From: Planctomicrobium sp051466335
Lineage (GTDB): Bacteria; Planctomycetota; Planctomycetia; Planctomycetales; Planctomycetaceae
Direction of reading: 5' to 3'
DNA: 64,000 nucleotides
NCBI RefSeq assembly: GCF_051466335.1
Contig: NZ_CP195793.1
Coordinates: 248,001-312,000 of the forward strand
A program made the position numbers and the translations under genes. Of the stretch, positions 8,640 to 17,760 are shown piece by piece (positions within the stretch are counted from its first letter, which is position 1; the number at the start of each line of letters is the position of its first letter). A model generated the notes under the pieces. That model made no database searches. It was not told the origin of the DNA and saw nothing but the letters and a program-made list of their open reading frames with translations.

Positions 8640-9224
8640 ATGGTCAGGAAAATTCTGATTGGTCTGGGAGTCGTCATCGGAATCTTTCTTCTGGTGGTAT
8701 GGCTCCAACCAGATGATTTCGTGGTCGAACGTTCCGCAGATGTCCGCGTCCCGCCAGAGGTTGTTTTTGGCATCTTGAATGCCCCCCGGCAGGGGATGCT
8801 ATGGTCGCCCTTTGAGCGGAAAGATCCGCAACTCAAGCGGACTTTTACTGGTCCAGAGACCGGTGAAGGGGCAATTTATGAGTGGGATGGAAACGATGAT
8901 GTCGGAGCGGGGACGCTGAAGATTACGAAAAGTGTTCCGCACAAACTGATTGAGATGCAGTTGGACTTCAAACGCCCGATGGTTGCGACGAATGAGGTCA
9001 GGTATGTTGTTTCTCCAACAGAATCAGGTTCGCGCCTGAAATGGTCGATGGTCGGCAAAAATAGCTTTTTTTCGAAAGCGATTTGCATGATGCTGGATAT
9101 GCAGGGGATCATCGGACAAGAAATGGAAGCCGGTCTCCATAAGCTCGATGAAGTGGCACAGGAGACGGTCCGAGAGCAGAGTATCCCTGCTGCAGAGACC
9201 GAAGCGGGGGATGCAGCGAATTAG
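8640..9224 (+). CDS. SRPBCC-family (polyketide cyclase/START-like) protein
   Basis: A 194-residue protein with an N-terminal transmembrane or signal-anchor segment (about residues 4-22) followed by a single SRPBCC domain. Family features include the VERSADVRVPPEVVFGILN start, a WSPFERKDP loop, and a closing helix with MQGIIGQEMEAGLHKLDEVA. SRPBCC domains bind hydrophobic ligands in a deep cavity; the ligand here is unknown. The tail of about 18 residues is acidic and probably disordered. It sits upstream of a DoxX-family gene (166-base gap), a pairing that may be cotranscribed. Confidence 0.8.
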   Translation: MVRKILIGLGVVIGIFLLVVWLQPDDFVVERSADVRVPPEVVFGILNAPRQGMLWSPFERKDPQLKRTFTGPETGEGAIYEWDGNDDVGAGTLKITKSVPHKLIEMQLDFKRPMVATNEVRYVVSPTESGSRLKWSMVGKNSFFSKAICMMLDMQGIIGQEMEAGLHKLDEVAQETVREQSIPAAETEAGDAAN

Positions 9225-9389
9225 CCCGTGTCTCGGGGGAGTGTGGCGACGAATATTGACAAAAACTGGTTCAAAATCCGTGTTCATTGCCGCTGGAACG
9301 CCAAACTCAAGTGAGCCGCGGCCCGGCGTTGCTTGGTCAATCAAGTGTTCGCAATGACGATTTATTTTTCATCATGAGGAACAACGAGC

Positions 9390-9800
9390 ATGCCAGAACT
9401 TGATGCCCCATCTCAGCGTCGTCCGATCACCTACTGGCTCGGCTGGGTGTTGACTCTCCTCCCCGTTTTTGCCCTCTGCATGAGCGGCGTGATGAAAATT
9501 TTACTCCCGCCCGACGCCGTGAAGGGGATGGAGACATTGGGGTGGCCGATCGGTGTGATGAAGTGGCTGGCGATTGCTGAGTTCGCCAGTGCGATTCTGT
9601 ACCTCATTCCACAGACTGCGGGGTTGGGGGCAATTTTGGCGACTGGCTATCTGGGAGGGGCGATTGCCGCACATGTTCGTGTCGGAGATGGATTTGCGCC
9701 ACCCGTGATCTTGGGGGTCATGATCTGGCTGGGACTTTTCCTGCGAGATCCGCAATTCCGAGCACTCTTTCCTTTTCGAAATGTGTCGCACATGAATTAA
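9390..9800 (+). CDS. DoxX family membrane protein
   Basis: A 136-residue four-helix membrane protein. It has the DoxX-like layout: FALCMSGVMKI in the first helix, then TLGWPIGVMKWLAIAEF, then an AILATGYLGGAIAAHVRVGDG stretch and a last helix with VMIWLGLFLRDP. A GAGGAAC ribosome site precedes the ATG at 9390. DoxX-like proteins are small inner-membrane proteins with varied proposed redox roles; no specific role can be assigned. It ends in front of a bidirectional terminator shared with tRNA-Phe. Confidence 0.8.
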   Translation: MPELDAPSQRRPITYWLGWVLTLLPVFALCMSGVMKILLPPDAVKGMETLGWPIGVMKWLAIAEFASAILYLIPQTAGLGAILATGYLGGAIAAHVRVGDGFAPPVILGVMIWLGLFLRDPQFRALFPFRNVSHMN

Positions 9801-9823
9801 CGGGTTGACACAGCTCATGCGAT

Positions 9824-9870
9824 GTAAATAAAAAAGCCGCAACAGATTACGTCGCGGCTTTTTTATTTAC
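9824..9870. terminator. Bidirectional intrinsic terminator between DoxX gene and tRNA-Phe
   Basis: A perfect 17-bp inverted repeat (9824-9840 and 9854-9870) with a 13-base loop. The inner part is GCCGC/GCGGC, flanked by A6 on one side and T6 on the other, so it works on both strands. It serves the convergent doxX-like gene (plus) and tRNA-Phe (minus). Confidence 0.9.
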
Positions 9871-9878
9871 ATGAAAAG

Positions 9879-9951
<73 letters not shown>

Positions 9952-10287
9952 CGCTTTGGGCGAAAGAGATTTCTAACTGGCAGGCGGACACAAATCAAGC
10001 CAACGGTCCCTTCTAGTTCCCAATCAACGAAAATCTTGAAAATTTGACGATTCGGAGATCCGTGAAAAGCTCTACATGAATCCAAGTATTGGAATTTTGT
10101 ACAGAAATCGGGTTGCGAAAGACTTTGGTCATACGACAAGGCGAATGCAACGAGATTTTCTCCTAGGAAGTTTCAGGAAAGTTGTCATGGATCGGTTTTT
10201 TGCCTGACCTGCGACGTCCGCTTCTTCGTAAACTCAATGCGCAAATCTCTCGTTCAATTCGCTGATCTTACCCAGACCTGAACGCAT
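9952..10287. other. Intergenic region, no gene seen
   Basis: These 336 bases lie between the divergent tRNA-Phe and the 423-aa gene. The only open frame (minus strand, 9942-10139) overlaps the tRNA and has no protein-like character. The region should carry the tRNA-Phe promoter and the promoter of the downstream pair. Confidence 0.4.
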
Positions 10288-11559
10288 ATGAGTCGTTGGC
10301 TATCCAAAGCGAAATCAGCAACTCCTCCCCGCGAAGAGGAGCAGCTTCAGGTCTACACTGTATATTGCAGCTGCGGTCAGAAGTTGAGCGACCTTCGCAC
10401 CGACCATGCGCAACGGATTCTGTGTCCAGACTGTCAATCACCCCGGTTTATTCTTCCAAAGGACGTTTACGCTCGTCCCGTGAACAAGCCATCGTCGGCG
10501 CCCATCGCTCCGCGATCCCCAGCGCCCGAGGGGGTCATGGAGATTGACGAGGAGGTCTACTCGATTCCGGGAATCGGTGACGATTTTCGTGACGAAGCTC
10601 CCCCAAACGAGACGCGACAACCAAAGGAAGTCAGTGAGTCGCTTCCTTCGATTGGAGACCTGCGAAAGAGAATCCGCAATGCTTCAATGCCTCGGACAGA
10701 GAAAGTTGCAGCTACGGTAGAACGCCCGACATCGATTGCGTCGACACCGTCCCCTTTGCAGGCGATTGGATCAACTGCCGAAGGGGCATTCAATTCGTTT
10801 GTTGGGTTCTGGTCGCTACTGCGAACGTTATCGCTCGTCATCCTCCTGGTCGTGGTCATTATGGTTGGCTGGCTGGTCCGCCAGGGACAATTGGCCGACG
10901 CTGTGAAAATCGCTCAGGCACAAGGTGAACTGGGGATGGCTGCTGTTGAGAAGAAAGACTGGGTCGCAGCACACGGTCCGTTGCAACTGGCTGCTGCGGC
11001 ATTGGTCAAACTGGGGCGTACAGATGCTGAGTCGATGAAAATTCAACAGTATGCTCTCGAAACTGAAGCACTCATTCGGCTTTGTGACCTGCCCATTGAG
11101 GAGCTACTGCATGTGTCTCAGCAGGAACTCGAGAAGCGTACGGGCAATCATAAAGAGGGGCGCAATCTCTCTGTCGGATACTACGGAAGCTGGATTGTGA
11201 TCGAGGGGAATTTGAAACGCGTATCGGATTCGAAAGGAAAGTACGCGAACCTCGAGCTTCTGATTCCGACTGTATTGTCTGGGAATCTTGTAGATGTCCG
11301 GATTCGGATCAACGCCCCCTCGTTACAGAACTACGTGTCAGATGAGGAAGGAAAAGCTGTCATTCTCGCAGGGGCAATCGAAGGTATTGAGAAAACCGTT
11401 GATGGTGAATGGCTCATCGTTCTCAATCCGAAAAGCGGGAAGTTGTGGGGACATCCTGACACCTATGAAGCTGTCGGATTCAACTACAATGTTTTACGAA
11501 CTCCTGAAAAAGTTCAGGCTGAACTCAGCTCGCAGCGATTCTACATGGGGGTTCCGTAG
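10288..11559 (+). CDS. Zinc-ribbon single-TM protein of unknown function
   Basis: A 423-residue protein. Near the N-terminus, YCSCGQKL and LCPDCQSP form a CxC...CxxC zinc-ribbon-like pair (about residues 28-55). A Pro/Glu-rich linker follows, then one transmembrane segment (about 181-200, LSLVILLVVVIMVGWLV). The C-terminal 220 residues include a helical part and a beta-rich part (YYGSWIVIEGNLKRVSD, VRIRINAPSLQNYV, AVILAGAIEGIEK). This layout of cytoplasmic zinc ribbon, linker, single TM and extracytoplasmic domain is common in planctomycetes. It ends two bases before the next ATG, so the two are one operon. The function is unknown. Confidence 0.65.
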   Translation: MSRWLSKAKSATPPREEEQLQVYTVYCSCGQKLSDLRTDHAQRILCPDCQSPRFILPKDVYARPVNKPSSAPIAPRSPAPEGVMEIDEEVYSIPGIGDDFRDEAPPNETRQPKEVSESLPSIGDLRKRIRNASMPRTEKVAATVERPTSIASTPSPLQAIGSTAEGAFNSFVGFWSLLRTLSLVILLVVVIMVGWLVRQGQLADAVKIAQAQGELGMAAVEKKDWVAAHGPLQLAAAALVKLGRTDAESMKIQQYALETEALIRLCDLPIEELLHVSQQELEKRTGNHKEGRNLSVGYYGSWIVIEGNLKRVSDSKGKYANLELLIPTVLSGNLVDVRIRINAPSLQNYVSDEEGKAVILAGAIEGIEKTVDGEWLIVLNPKSGKLWGHPDTYEAVGFNYNVLRTPEKVQAELSSQRFYMGVP

Positions 11560-11561
11560 AC

Positions 11562-13163
11562 ATGTCAGGTCTGAAGAATCGGTTCGCTCAGTTTCAGTGT
11601 TGTTTCTTCGTCGCTCTATTCCTGTGGCTGGGGAGTAGTGAACTCTTTGCTCAGGTAAAATCGATTGAAGAGTTCATGACTTTTCAGGAGAAATGGAAAA
11701 ACTTCGTCGCTTCGGAATATGAATGGACCATTGAAGGTCGGTATTCCGGTATCGCTGATTCCACGATGACGTTTACCAATTGTCCTCTTCCTTTTCGACT
11801 GAAATCGGAACACATCAGCGCCCGTGGGATTACCGGGGTTGTCGAAGTTGTCGGAAGGATTGTTCAGGAAGAGAAGGGGCTTGCCTTCCGAGTTGAGAAG
11901 TTGACGACAGCACCGAGAGATCTTGATCGACTGAAGGGGATGGAATCGACGATTCCTGTCAATCAGCCTGACAAGTGGTATCAGGTCGCAGGTTGGGCGA
12001 GGAATCGATCAGCGTTCTATAACGACCGAGAGCTGCTGGCGGGTGCAGCAGAAGTTGAGAAAAAAGGGGTACTGGCCGAGCTTCGGAATGCTGATCCACT
12101 GGACCAGATGACATTCGCAGCCGCACTGAAAAAGGCTGAGGAGAAAGGGCTCGATCCAACTGTCAGGCAACAGTATCTCTATAACAGCTTCGTCAAACGG
12201 TTGGAGGATTTGAGAACCAAGCCATTCTCAGAGCCTGCGTTTCAATCACTGCTGGCTCAAATTGGGGCCCGATTTCCCGCCTCGCTGACAAAGATCTCGA
12301 CCTATTCCGAAGAAGTCAACCAGAACTACATCAAGCATGGGAAAGAGGCTTATGCGGTTGGATCAGCGGAAGAACGCAATCGACTCGAGCGTCTCCTTGC
12401 GATCGATATCATTTCATCGCTGATTCTGCAGGGAGCCCAGGCGGATGGATCAAATGGATTCTCGATCGCTGATAAGGTGCGGCAGGAAATCCCCGAGCGA
12501 ACGGACCTCGAATCCAAATATGAAGAATTGGGAACCACTTGGTATGTCGACAGATTACCGAAGTTAACGCAGTCCCAACTTCAGGAGCTGACGGCTCGGC
12601 TTGAGAAGTACGGGACGCCAGAACAGGTGGTCGATGTCAAGACGTCGTGGCTCCTTTCTCGAGAGGCAGCCTACCGTCAGGAAGGGGCTCGAGGTCTGGA
12701 TGATTTTGCCCAGCAGTGGCTCTCGTTGCTCAATAACTCGGAAATGGCTTACCAACTTTATGTCGAAGCATGGCGACTCAATCCCGAGTACCCTCCAGCG
12801 ATCGCGTGGCTGAAATCTCGAGGCTATCGACTCGTGAATCAGTCCTGGATCTCAGAAGAAGAACTGGCGAACATGCCACTCAGTCCAATCGAACAGGCTG
12901 TTCGAGATGGTCGTGTCGAGATCGGGATGACAGCGGCTCAGGTTCAGGCGGCATTGGGAGTCGCCCCGAGTTCGTTGACACGGTCCGCCAGTCGGAAAGT
13001 GGTCTCGGAATGGTGGGTTTACAAGGGTGCCGCTATCGTCGTTCGTCTCGAAAAGAAGGGGTTCGCTGCCGAGTCAATTGTCGTCGGGATCACTGATCTC
13101 AACGAATCACAGCAGGTCGCTCCATCTGATCCTCAAAATATCGAACCGGCTGCCAAACCATAG
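11562..13163 (+). CDS. Secreted protein of unknown function with BamE/SmpA-like C-terminus
   Basis: A 533-residue protein with a signal peptide (about 1-30, ending SSELFAQ). The central part is helical and rich in charged residues. Residues 400-450 have repeat-like YQLYVEAWRLNPEYPPAIAW, which suits a TPR-type helix pair. Near the C-terminus, RVEIGMTAAQVQAALGVA and SEWWVYKGAAIVVRLEKKG resemble the BamE/SmpA lipoprotein fold (GMTxxQVxxxLG, then strands). The stop of the preceding gene is two bases upstream, so the pair is coupled. A role in envelope biology is inferred from location only. Confidence 0.6.
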   Translation: MSGLKNRFAQFQCCFFVALFLWLGSSELFAQVKSIEEFMTFQEKWKNFVASEYEWTIEGRYSGIADSTMTFTNCPLPFRLKSEHISARGITGVVEVVGRIVQEEKGLAFRVEKLTTAPRDLDRLKGMESTIPVNQPDKWYQVAGWARNRSAFYNDRELLAGAAEVEKKGVLAELRNADPLDQMTFAAALKKAEEKGLDPTVRQQYLYNSFVKRLEDLRTKPFSEPAFQSLLAQIGARFPASLTKISTYSEEVNQNYIKHGKEAYAVGSAEERNRLERLLAIDIISSLILQGAQADGSNGFSIADKVRQEIPERTDLESKYEELGTTWYVDRLPKLTQSQLQELTARLEKYGTPEQVVDVKTSWLLSREAAYRQEGARGLDDFAQQWLSLLNNSEMAYQLYVEAWRLNPEYPPAIAWLKSRGYRLVNQSWISEEELANMPLSPIEQAVRDGRVEIGMTAAQVQAALGVAPSSLTRSASRKVVSEWWVYKGAAIVVRLEKKGFAAESIVVGITDLNESQQVAPSDPQNIEPAAKP

Positions 13164-13428
13164 TTGCCGATCGGACGAGGAGGCCGGCTTGGCCATCACT
13201 GGAATGTCTCACTCGTCGGGCTCATAACTGACTTCGTGACGTTTCCGCCGGTTCGTAATGTGCGTTCGACACTGTACCGGGAGCGGCTGGAAACGGCCTG
13301 ATGCTGGCTGTCCTGTGTTGAGCACTGGGGCGCCGCATTCGCATTTCGAATGCCGACCAATAGAGGCCTTGACGCCTGCTGGTATAAGGAAAGACCAGTT
13401 TTATCGCGGGATGTCGCGAAACAAAATG

Positions 13429-13468
13429 GCCCCCAATGAGCCGGTTTGTCACTCGGTACATTGGGGGC
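13429..13468 (-). terminator. Probable terminator hairpin of xylA
   Basis: A 10-bp perfect stem (GCCCCCAATG at 13429-13438, CATTGGGGGC at 13459-13468) with an inner CCG/CGG pairing. On the minus strand it is followed by CATTTTGTTT. It lies 33 bases past the xylA stop. The rest of 13164-13501 shows no gene. Confidence 0.65.
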
Positions 13469-13501
13469 GCGATCGCTAATCGATAGCAATTCGTCGAATT
13501 G

Positions 13502-14815
13502 TCAGATGAACTCGTTGATGAGGTTTTCGACCCATTCCTGACGTCCGCTCGCGTTTGGCGAAATCTCGCCTTTTTCGAGCATGTAGGCTTCCAGTTCTTT
13601 GAAACTGGTAGTGCCGTTGTCGATCTTCTGACCGATTCCGCTGTCGTAGCTGCTGTAACGCTGTTTGACAAATTCACTCAGACGACCATCTTTGCGGATG
13701 GCAGCAGCGATTTTCGCCCCGCGGGCAAATGCGTCCATTCCACCGATGTGAGCGTAAAACAGGTCGATTGGCTCGAAGCTTTCACGACGAACTTTTGCGT
13801 CAAAGTTGACGCCGCCTGCCCCCAATCCACCCTGCTCGAGAATGACGAGCATGATTTGAGAGGAAAGGTAGATATCTGTCGGGAACTGATCGGTATCCCA
13901 TCCCAGCAGCATGTCGCCAGTATTGGCATCGATGGAGCCGAGAGCGTTGTGAATACGAGCGTATTCCATCTCGTGCATCATCGTGTGGCCAGCCAGTGTG
14001 GCGTGGTTGGTCTCAAGATTCAGTTTGACAATGCCGTCCAGTCCGTTGCGACCAATGAAGTTCAAACAGGCAGCAGCGTCGAAATCATACTGGTGCTTGG
14101 TTGGTTCTTTGGGCTTCGGTTCGAACAGGAACTGTCCGGTGAACCCGATTGATTTGGCGAAGTCATTTGCCATGTGCATGAACTTGGCCAGATGGTCTAA
14201 CTCACGCTGCATGTTCGTGTTCTGCAGGTGCATGTAGCCTTCGCGACCACCCCAGAAGACGTAATTCTCACCGCCCAGCATGTGAGTCACTTCGATCGCC
14301 TTCTTCACCTGACACGCTGCATACGCAAAAACGTCTGCGTTGCAGCTTGTTGATGCGCCATGCAGGAAGCGTGGATGGCTGAACAGGTTGGCTGTTCCCC
14401 AAAGAAGTTTGATCCCCGATTCATCCTGCTTCTCTTTGAGTCTGGCTGCGATCTTGTCGAAATTCGCGTTCGATTCCTTCAGCGTCGCCCCTTCCGGAGC
14501 AACGTCGCGATCGTGCCAACAGTAATACGGAGCCCCGAGTTTCGAAATGAATTCAAAGGCAACGTCGACACGCTTGAGAGCGTTCTCTACCGAGTTTGAT
14601 CCGTCGTCCCACGGGCGAACCATCGTGCCAGCACCAAACGGATCGCTTCCTGAACCGCGGAGCGTGTGCCAATAGGCCACGCTGAAGCGGAAGAGATCCT
14701 GCATGCGCTGGCCTTCGATGACTTCCTCTGGATTGTAGTGTTTGAAAGCCAGAGGATTGCGGCTCTTTGGTCCTTCATATTCAATACGGGGAACGTCTGG
14801 AAAGTACTCAGCCAT
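13502..14815 (-). CDS. xylA: Xylose isomerase
   Basis: A 437-residue protein, the same length as the group II enzymes. It interconverts D-xylose and D-xylulose (and D-glucose and D-fructose) using two divalent metals. Family landmarks are present in order: FSVAYWHTLRG, YYCWHDRDVAPEG with the catalytic His, LLWGTANLFSHPRFLHGA, YVFWGGREGY, FLFEPKPKEPTKHQYDFD with metal ligands, LNLETNHATLAGHT, GDMLLGWDTDQFPTD, and GGVNFDAKVRRES. It is an isolated gene on the minus strand; no xylulokinase or xylose transporter is nearby, so its partners must be elsewhere. Confidence 0.97.
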   Translation of the reverse strand: MAEYFPDVPRIEYEGPKSRNPLAFKHYNPEEVIEGQRMQDLFRFSVAYWHTLRGSGSDPFGAGTMVRPWDDGSNSVENALKRVDVAFEFISKLGAPYYCWHDRDVAPEGATLKESNANFDKIAARLKEKQDESGIKLLWGTANLFSHPRFLHGASTSCNADVFAYAACQVKKAIEVTHMLGGENYVFWGGREGYMHLQNTNMQRELDHLAKFMHMANDFAKSIGFTGQFLFEPKPKEPTKHQYDFDAAACLNFIGRNGLDGIVKLNLETNHATLAGHTMMHEMEYARIHNALGSIDANTGDMLLGWDTDQFPTDIYLSSQIMLVILEQGGLGAGGVNFDAKVRRESFEPIDLFYAHIGGMDAFARGAKIAAAIRKDGRLSEFVKQRYSSYDSGIGQKIDNGTTSFKELEAYMLEKGEISPNASGRQEWVENLINEFI

Positions 14816-14946
14816 GTCGATGAATCACATCTAGGGTAAAAACAGATAGAACAATCTAGATTTTGGCAAACTTTGATGTGAGTCGCAATCGTTGGATCGA
14901 ATTTCAACGACAACATTGGTCTTCAGTAACCCCTGTCTGCGACGAA

Positions 14947-17451
14947 TTATTCCGAAGCAGGTTTGGTCGAAGGCTTTTTCAGTAGAGGAGAGCTATTGGG
15001 AAGTCCAGCCACGAAGCCTCGATAGATTGCAACTTCGTCAATAGCTCCAAGGGATCTGTTTCCTTGAGCCACTTTGAAGAGATCGGCAGCTTTGTCGTTA
15101 TTGATTGAATAGCCCGCCAAGAGGAGGAACGCATCCTCCTGGATGAGTTCATCATGAAGGTTCTTGATGAAAGAGAGCATCTTGTCTGACGGAATCAACG
15201 ACTGAACTTTCGCGCAGAAGTGCAGGGTGATTTCGTCCATTCGATCAGGTTTCTGTTTTCCTGTCCCTGCTCGATAGGCGTCGCGGATCACTTGGCTGAC
15301 AGCGTCATAATTACCGCTGTTCAGGGACTTTCTTGCGTTTCCGTAGACTATATCGAGTGGATCGATGACAGGCTTGGGTGACGTGAAGGAGGCATTCACT
15401 TTTTCAGTGATGTCCAGCTTGTCATCCGCGGCCCCGATCACCATCAAGAAGCCGGGCAGGCTCGTCAGCGAATAGGCATCATTCGATTTCGCATCACTCA
15501 CCTGACTGCTCGTGATGGTATATTCCGTCACATCTTCGAGCAGTCCATGCTGAGCCGCAAATCGAAGAAGAATGGCCTGCTTTTGCAGGCGATCAACTGC
15601 ATCGGAATGCAGTTTCGAGACTTGGCGTCGGTATCGGCTGAACTCTGTACGGAGAGTCTGTTCATTTCCGCCTGCGTTTTTGACGACATTAATTCGCTCT
15701 CGAACTGCAGGTTCATTCTTTTCACATTCATCGAGCATCTGCTGCGTCAGCGTGGCACTGAGAGCTGTTGCCCTCATGTTGTTGATCGCCAGTTGCACAT
15801 TCTCCCAAGCGGATGTTTTATCACCATGCTGGATTTGAACAGCAGCCAGCGCCATTTGTGCCAAGCCGGCAGCGGTCGCGGGGGCAGGGTTGGGAAGGCC
15901 AACATATGCTTTCCCTTCGCTTTCGAGAATCGCCAGAATTTCTGGGACTTCAATTGCGGGGACCGCTTCGATTTTCTCCGCGGCAGATTGAGCATTTGCA
16001 ATGGCTGTTTGATAAACAGCCTCGTTTTTCAGAGTTAATGCAACTGACGCGACTGCAGACCAGGCCAGACACTCGCCCGAGGCTGAGGCCTGATTGGTAC
16101 TCAGCCCCGCAGTCACGCGTTCAACAGCTTTGGAAAGATCTCTTTCAGCAACACGTCCAGCCCAGGCTGCGAGGCAGTTTTCCTGCGAAGCAACGTTCGC
16201 TCCGGTCTTGGTGAACTCCAGTCCCTTGTCGATTTGTCCATTGCAGACGAGTGCTTCGACAATGGATGTTCGCATCGGCTCCGGACAGAGGATGTGCCAG
16301 GGGCGTTCGGCTTCGACATCAATACGGAAAGATCGAGAATCAATACTGGAACGCCAAAGAGTCGAGAGTCTTCCGCGATCCTCAAAATTCTGAAATCCTT
16401 CGATGAGCTGACCCGCTTCGTCGCTCTTGCCAACGGAGATGAGCAAGGCAGATAGGGAAGCGTTTGAGTCGAGAGTCCTTCGAATTGACGTCGGAGCAGA
16501 CTTTGCCCGAGAAAATCCGGACAAGGCGGTTGCCTGAGCATCCGCCGCTTTCCCTGTTGCAAGTTGTTGCCAGCCGATTTGAGTGAGTGGTTGGACCTGG
16601 AGGTAGGAGTATTGTCGCTGCAGCCTTCCGAGTTGCTGCTGGGCGACCTTCAGATTGCCACTTTCAGCGAGTGCTTCCGATGCGAGCTGGGCTGCAAATT
16701 CCTTGCTTCGGTTTCGCTGGCTGCTTTGGGCTGTTTCGACAATCTTCGCCAATGCCGTTTCGCGAATCTCGGGGATCGATGTGGGGGCTGCCTCTGTTGG
16801 GCGATGAATGACGTTGTCGAGATTTAATGATTTGTCTGCTTCGACGGCCTGCGGAGTGAAGTCGATGACAGGATCTTCTTCCTTTTTGGGAGCGAGGACG
16901 AAGAACCAGAAGCATGCTCCTGCGATAATGGCAGCAACGGCTCCGCCTCCGAAAATCATCGGTCGGTTATCCGCAGCCTCTTGAACTGGCGGGGCTTCCG
17001 TGATGACACGACGAGATTTGAAAACCGGGACAGTACAATTGGGGTTCGCACAATGGACATCTTTACCGGCATCTTCCGGCTGCATGAACCCCGCTGTGTC
17101 GCACATCGGGCATTTCACCTCGAGTGTTCTCTTCTGAGTCGCTCGGGGAGCCAGTTTGATGGCTTTGATGGCAGCAGATGTATCTACTTCGAATGGATCA
17201 TCTGAGTCACTGGATGGGGCAGGTTTTGCTGGAGAAGGCCTGAAAGCAGGCCTCGCGCCAGAGGTCCCGCCAGGAGGCGATGGTTTCGCAGTTGGCTTTG
17301 CAGCTTGGCTCGCTGAAGCAGCCGGTTTGACGGGTTTCTCAGGGGCCTTCGCCGCTGGTTTCCCCGACATCGAGGCCCCACAGAATGGGCAATCATCCAC
17401 GTCATCTTCAAGCACCGATGCTTTACAAGCGGGACAGCTGCGAAATTCCAT
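14947..17451 (-). CDS. Large zinc-ribbon/single-TM protein, 834 aa, unknown function
   Basis: The N-terminus is a zinc ribbon (CPACKAS and CPFCGAS, residues 6-25). A low-complexity Ala/Pro/Lys linker follows, then a second zinc-ribbon-like unit (KCPMCDTAGF and HCANPNCTVPVF, about 113-144). One transmembrane segment lies near 170-187. The remaining 640 residues are helical and Ala-rich and look like TPR/HEAT-type solenoid (GWQQLATGKAADAQATALSGFSRA, LAAWAGRVAERDLSKAVERV). The likely topology is a cytoplasmic N-terminus and an outward solenoid. It follows the same zinc ribbon-linker-TM design as the 423-aa protein at 10288. It stands alone, upstream of xylA with a 131-base gap. Confidence 0.7.
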   Translation of the reverse strand: MEFRSCPACKASVLEDDVDDCPFCGASMSGKPAAKAPEKPVKPAASASQAAKPTAKPSPPGGTSGARPAFRPSPAKPAPSSDSDDPFEVDTSAAIKAIKLAPRATQKRTLEVKCPMCDTAGFMQPEDAGKDVHCANPNCTVPVFKSRRVITEAPPVQEAADNRPMIFGGGAVAAIIAGACFWFFVLAPKKEEDPVIDFTPQAVEADKSLNLDNVIHRPTEAAPTSIPEIRETALAKIVETAQSSQRNRSKEFAAQLASEALAESGNLKVAQQQLGRLQRQYSYLQVQPLTQIGWQQLATGKAADAQATALSGFSRAKSAPTSIRRTLDSNASLSALLISVGKSDEAGQLIEGFQNFEDRGRLSTLWRSSIDSRSFRIDVEAERPWHILCPEPMRTSIVEALVCNGQIDKGLEFTKTGANVASQENCLAAWAGRVAERDLSKAVERVTAGLSTNQASASGECLAWSAVASVALTLKNEAVYQTAIANAQSAAEKIEAVPAIEVPEILAILESEGKAYVGLPNPAPATAAGLAQMALAAVQIQHGDKTSAWENVQLAINNMRATALSATLTQQMLDECEKNEPAVRERINVVKNAGGNEQTLRTEFSRYRRQVSKLHSDAVDRLQKQAILLRFAAQHGLLEDVTEYTITSSQVSDAKSNDAYSLTSLPGFLMVIGAADDKLDITEKVNASFTSPKPVIDPLDIVYGNARKSLNSGNYDAVSQVIRDAYRAGTGKQKPDRMDEITLHFCAKVQSLIPSDKMLSFIKNLHDELIQEDAFLLLAGYSINNDKAADLFKVAQGNRSLGAIDEVAIYRGFVAGLPNSSPLLKKPSTKPASE

Positions 17452-17760
17452 AATCTCGTTTCACTATGACTATTTCCATTTCTCCGGAGTGGAGAAATGA
17501 GAATGGATTGGCGAATTCGGTTGTTGTCGTCGAAACGGAACTCCGATCGGGATTCCGGAAACAACGACGGCAATAACGTAGTCCGTATCATATGCAGTTC
17601 GGGAGTCGACCGTCACGAGTGTGGATGATACGATCATGAAAGGCGAGTCAAATTCTATCCCAAACAGTGGCTCTTTTGAGGCGATTTCTTCAAATCCGTT
17701 GCTGCCGGGATGAATTTTGCCTTTGACAATGAGTTTATTGCAGATTTCTAGGGCACGACT
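17452..17760. other. Divergent intergenic region
   Basis: These 309 bases lie between the 834-aa gene (minus) and the CxxCH lipoprotein gene (plus). I see no coding signal; open frames here are short and overlap both gene starts. Confidence 0.4.

Noticed and set aside
13499..14152. 217-codon open frame on the plus strand
   Set aside because: It is antisense to xylA; no protein-like motif.
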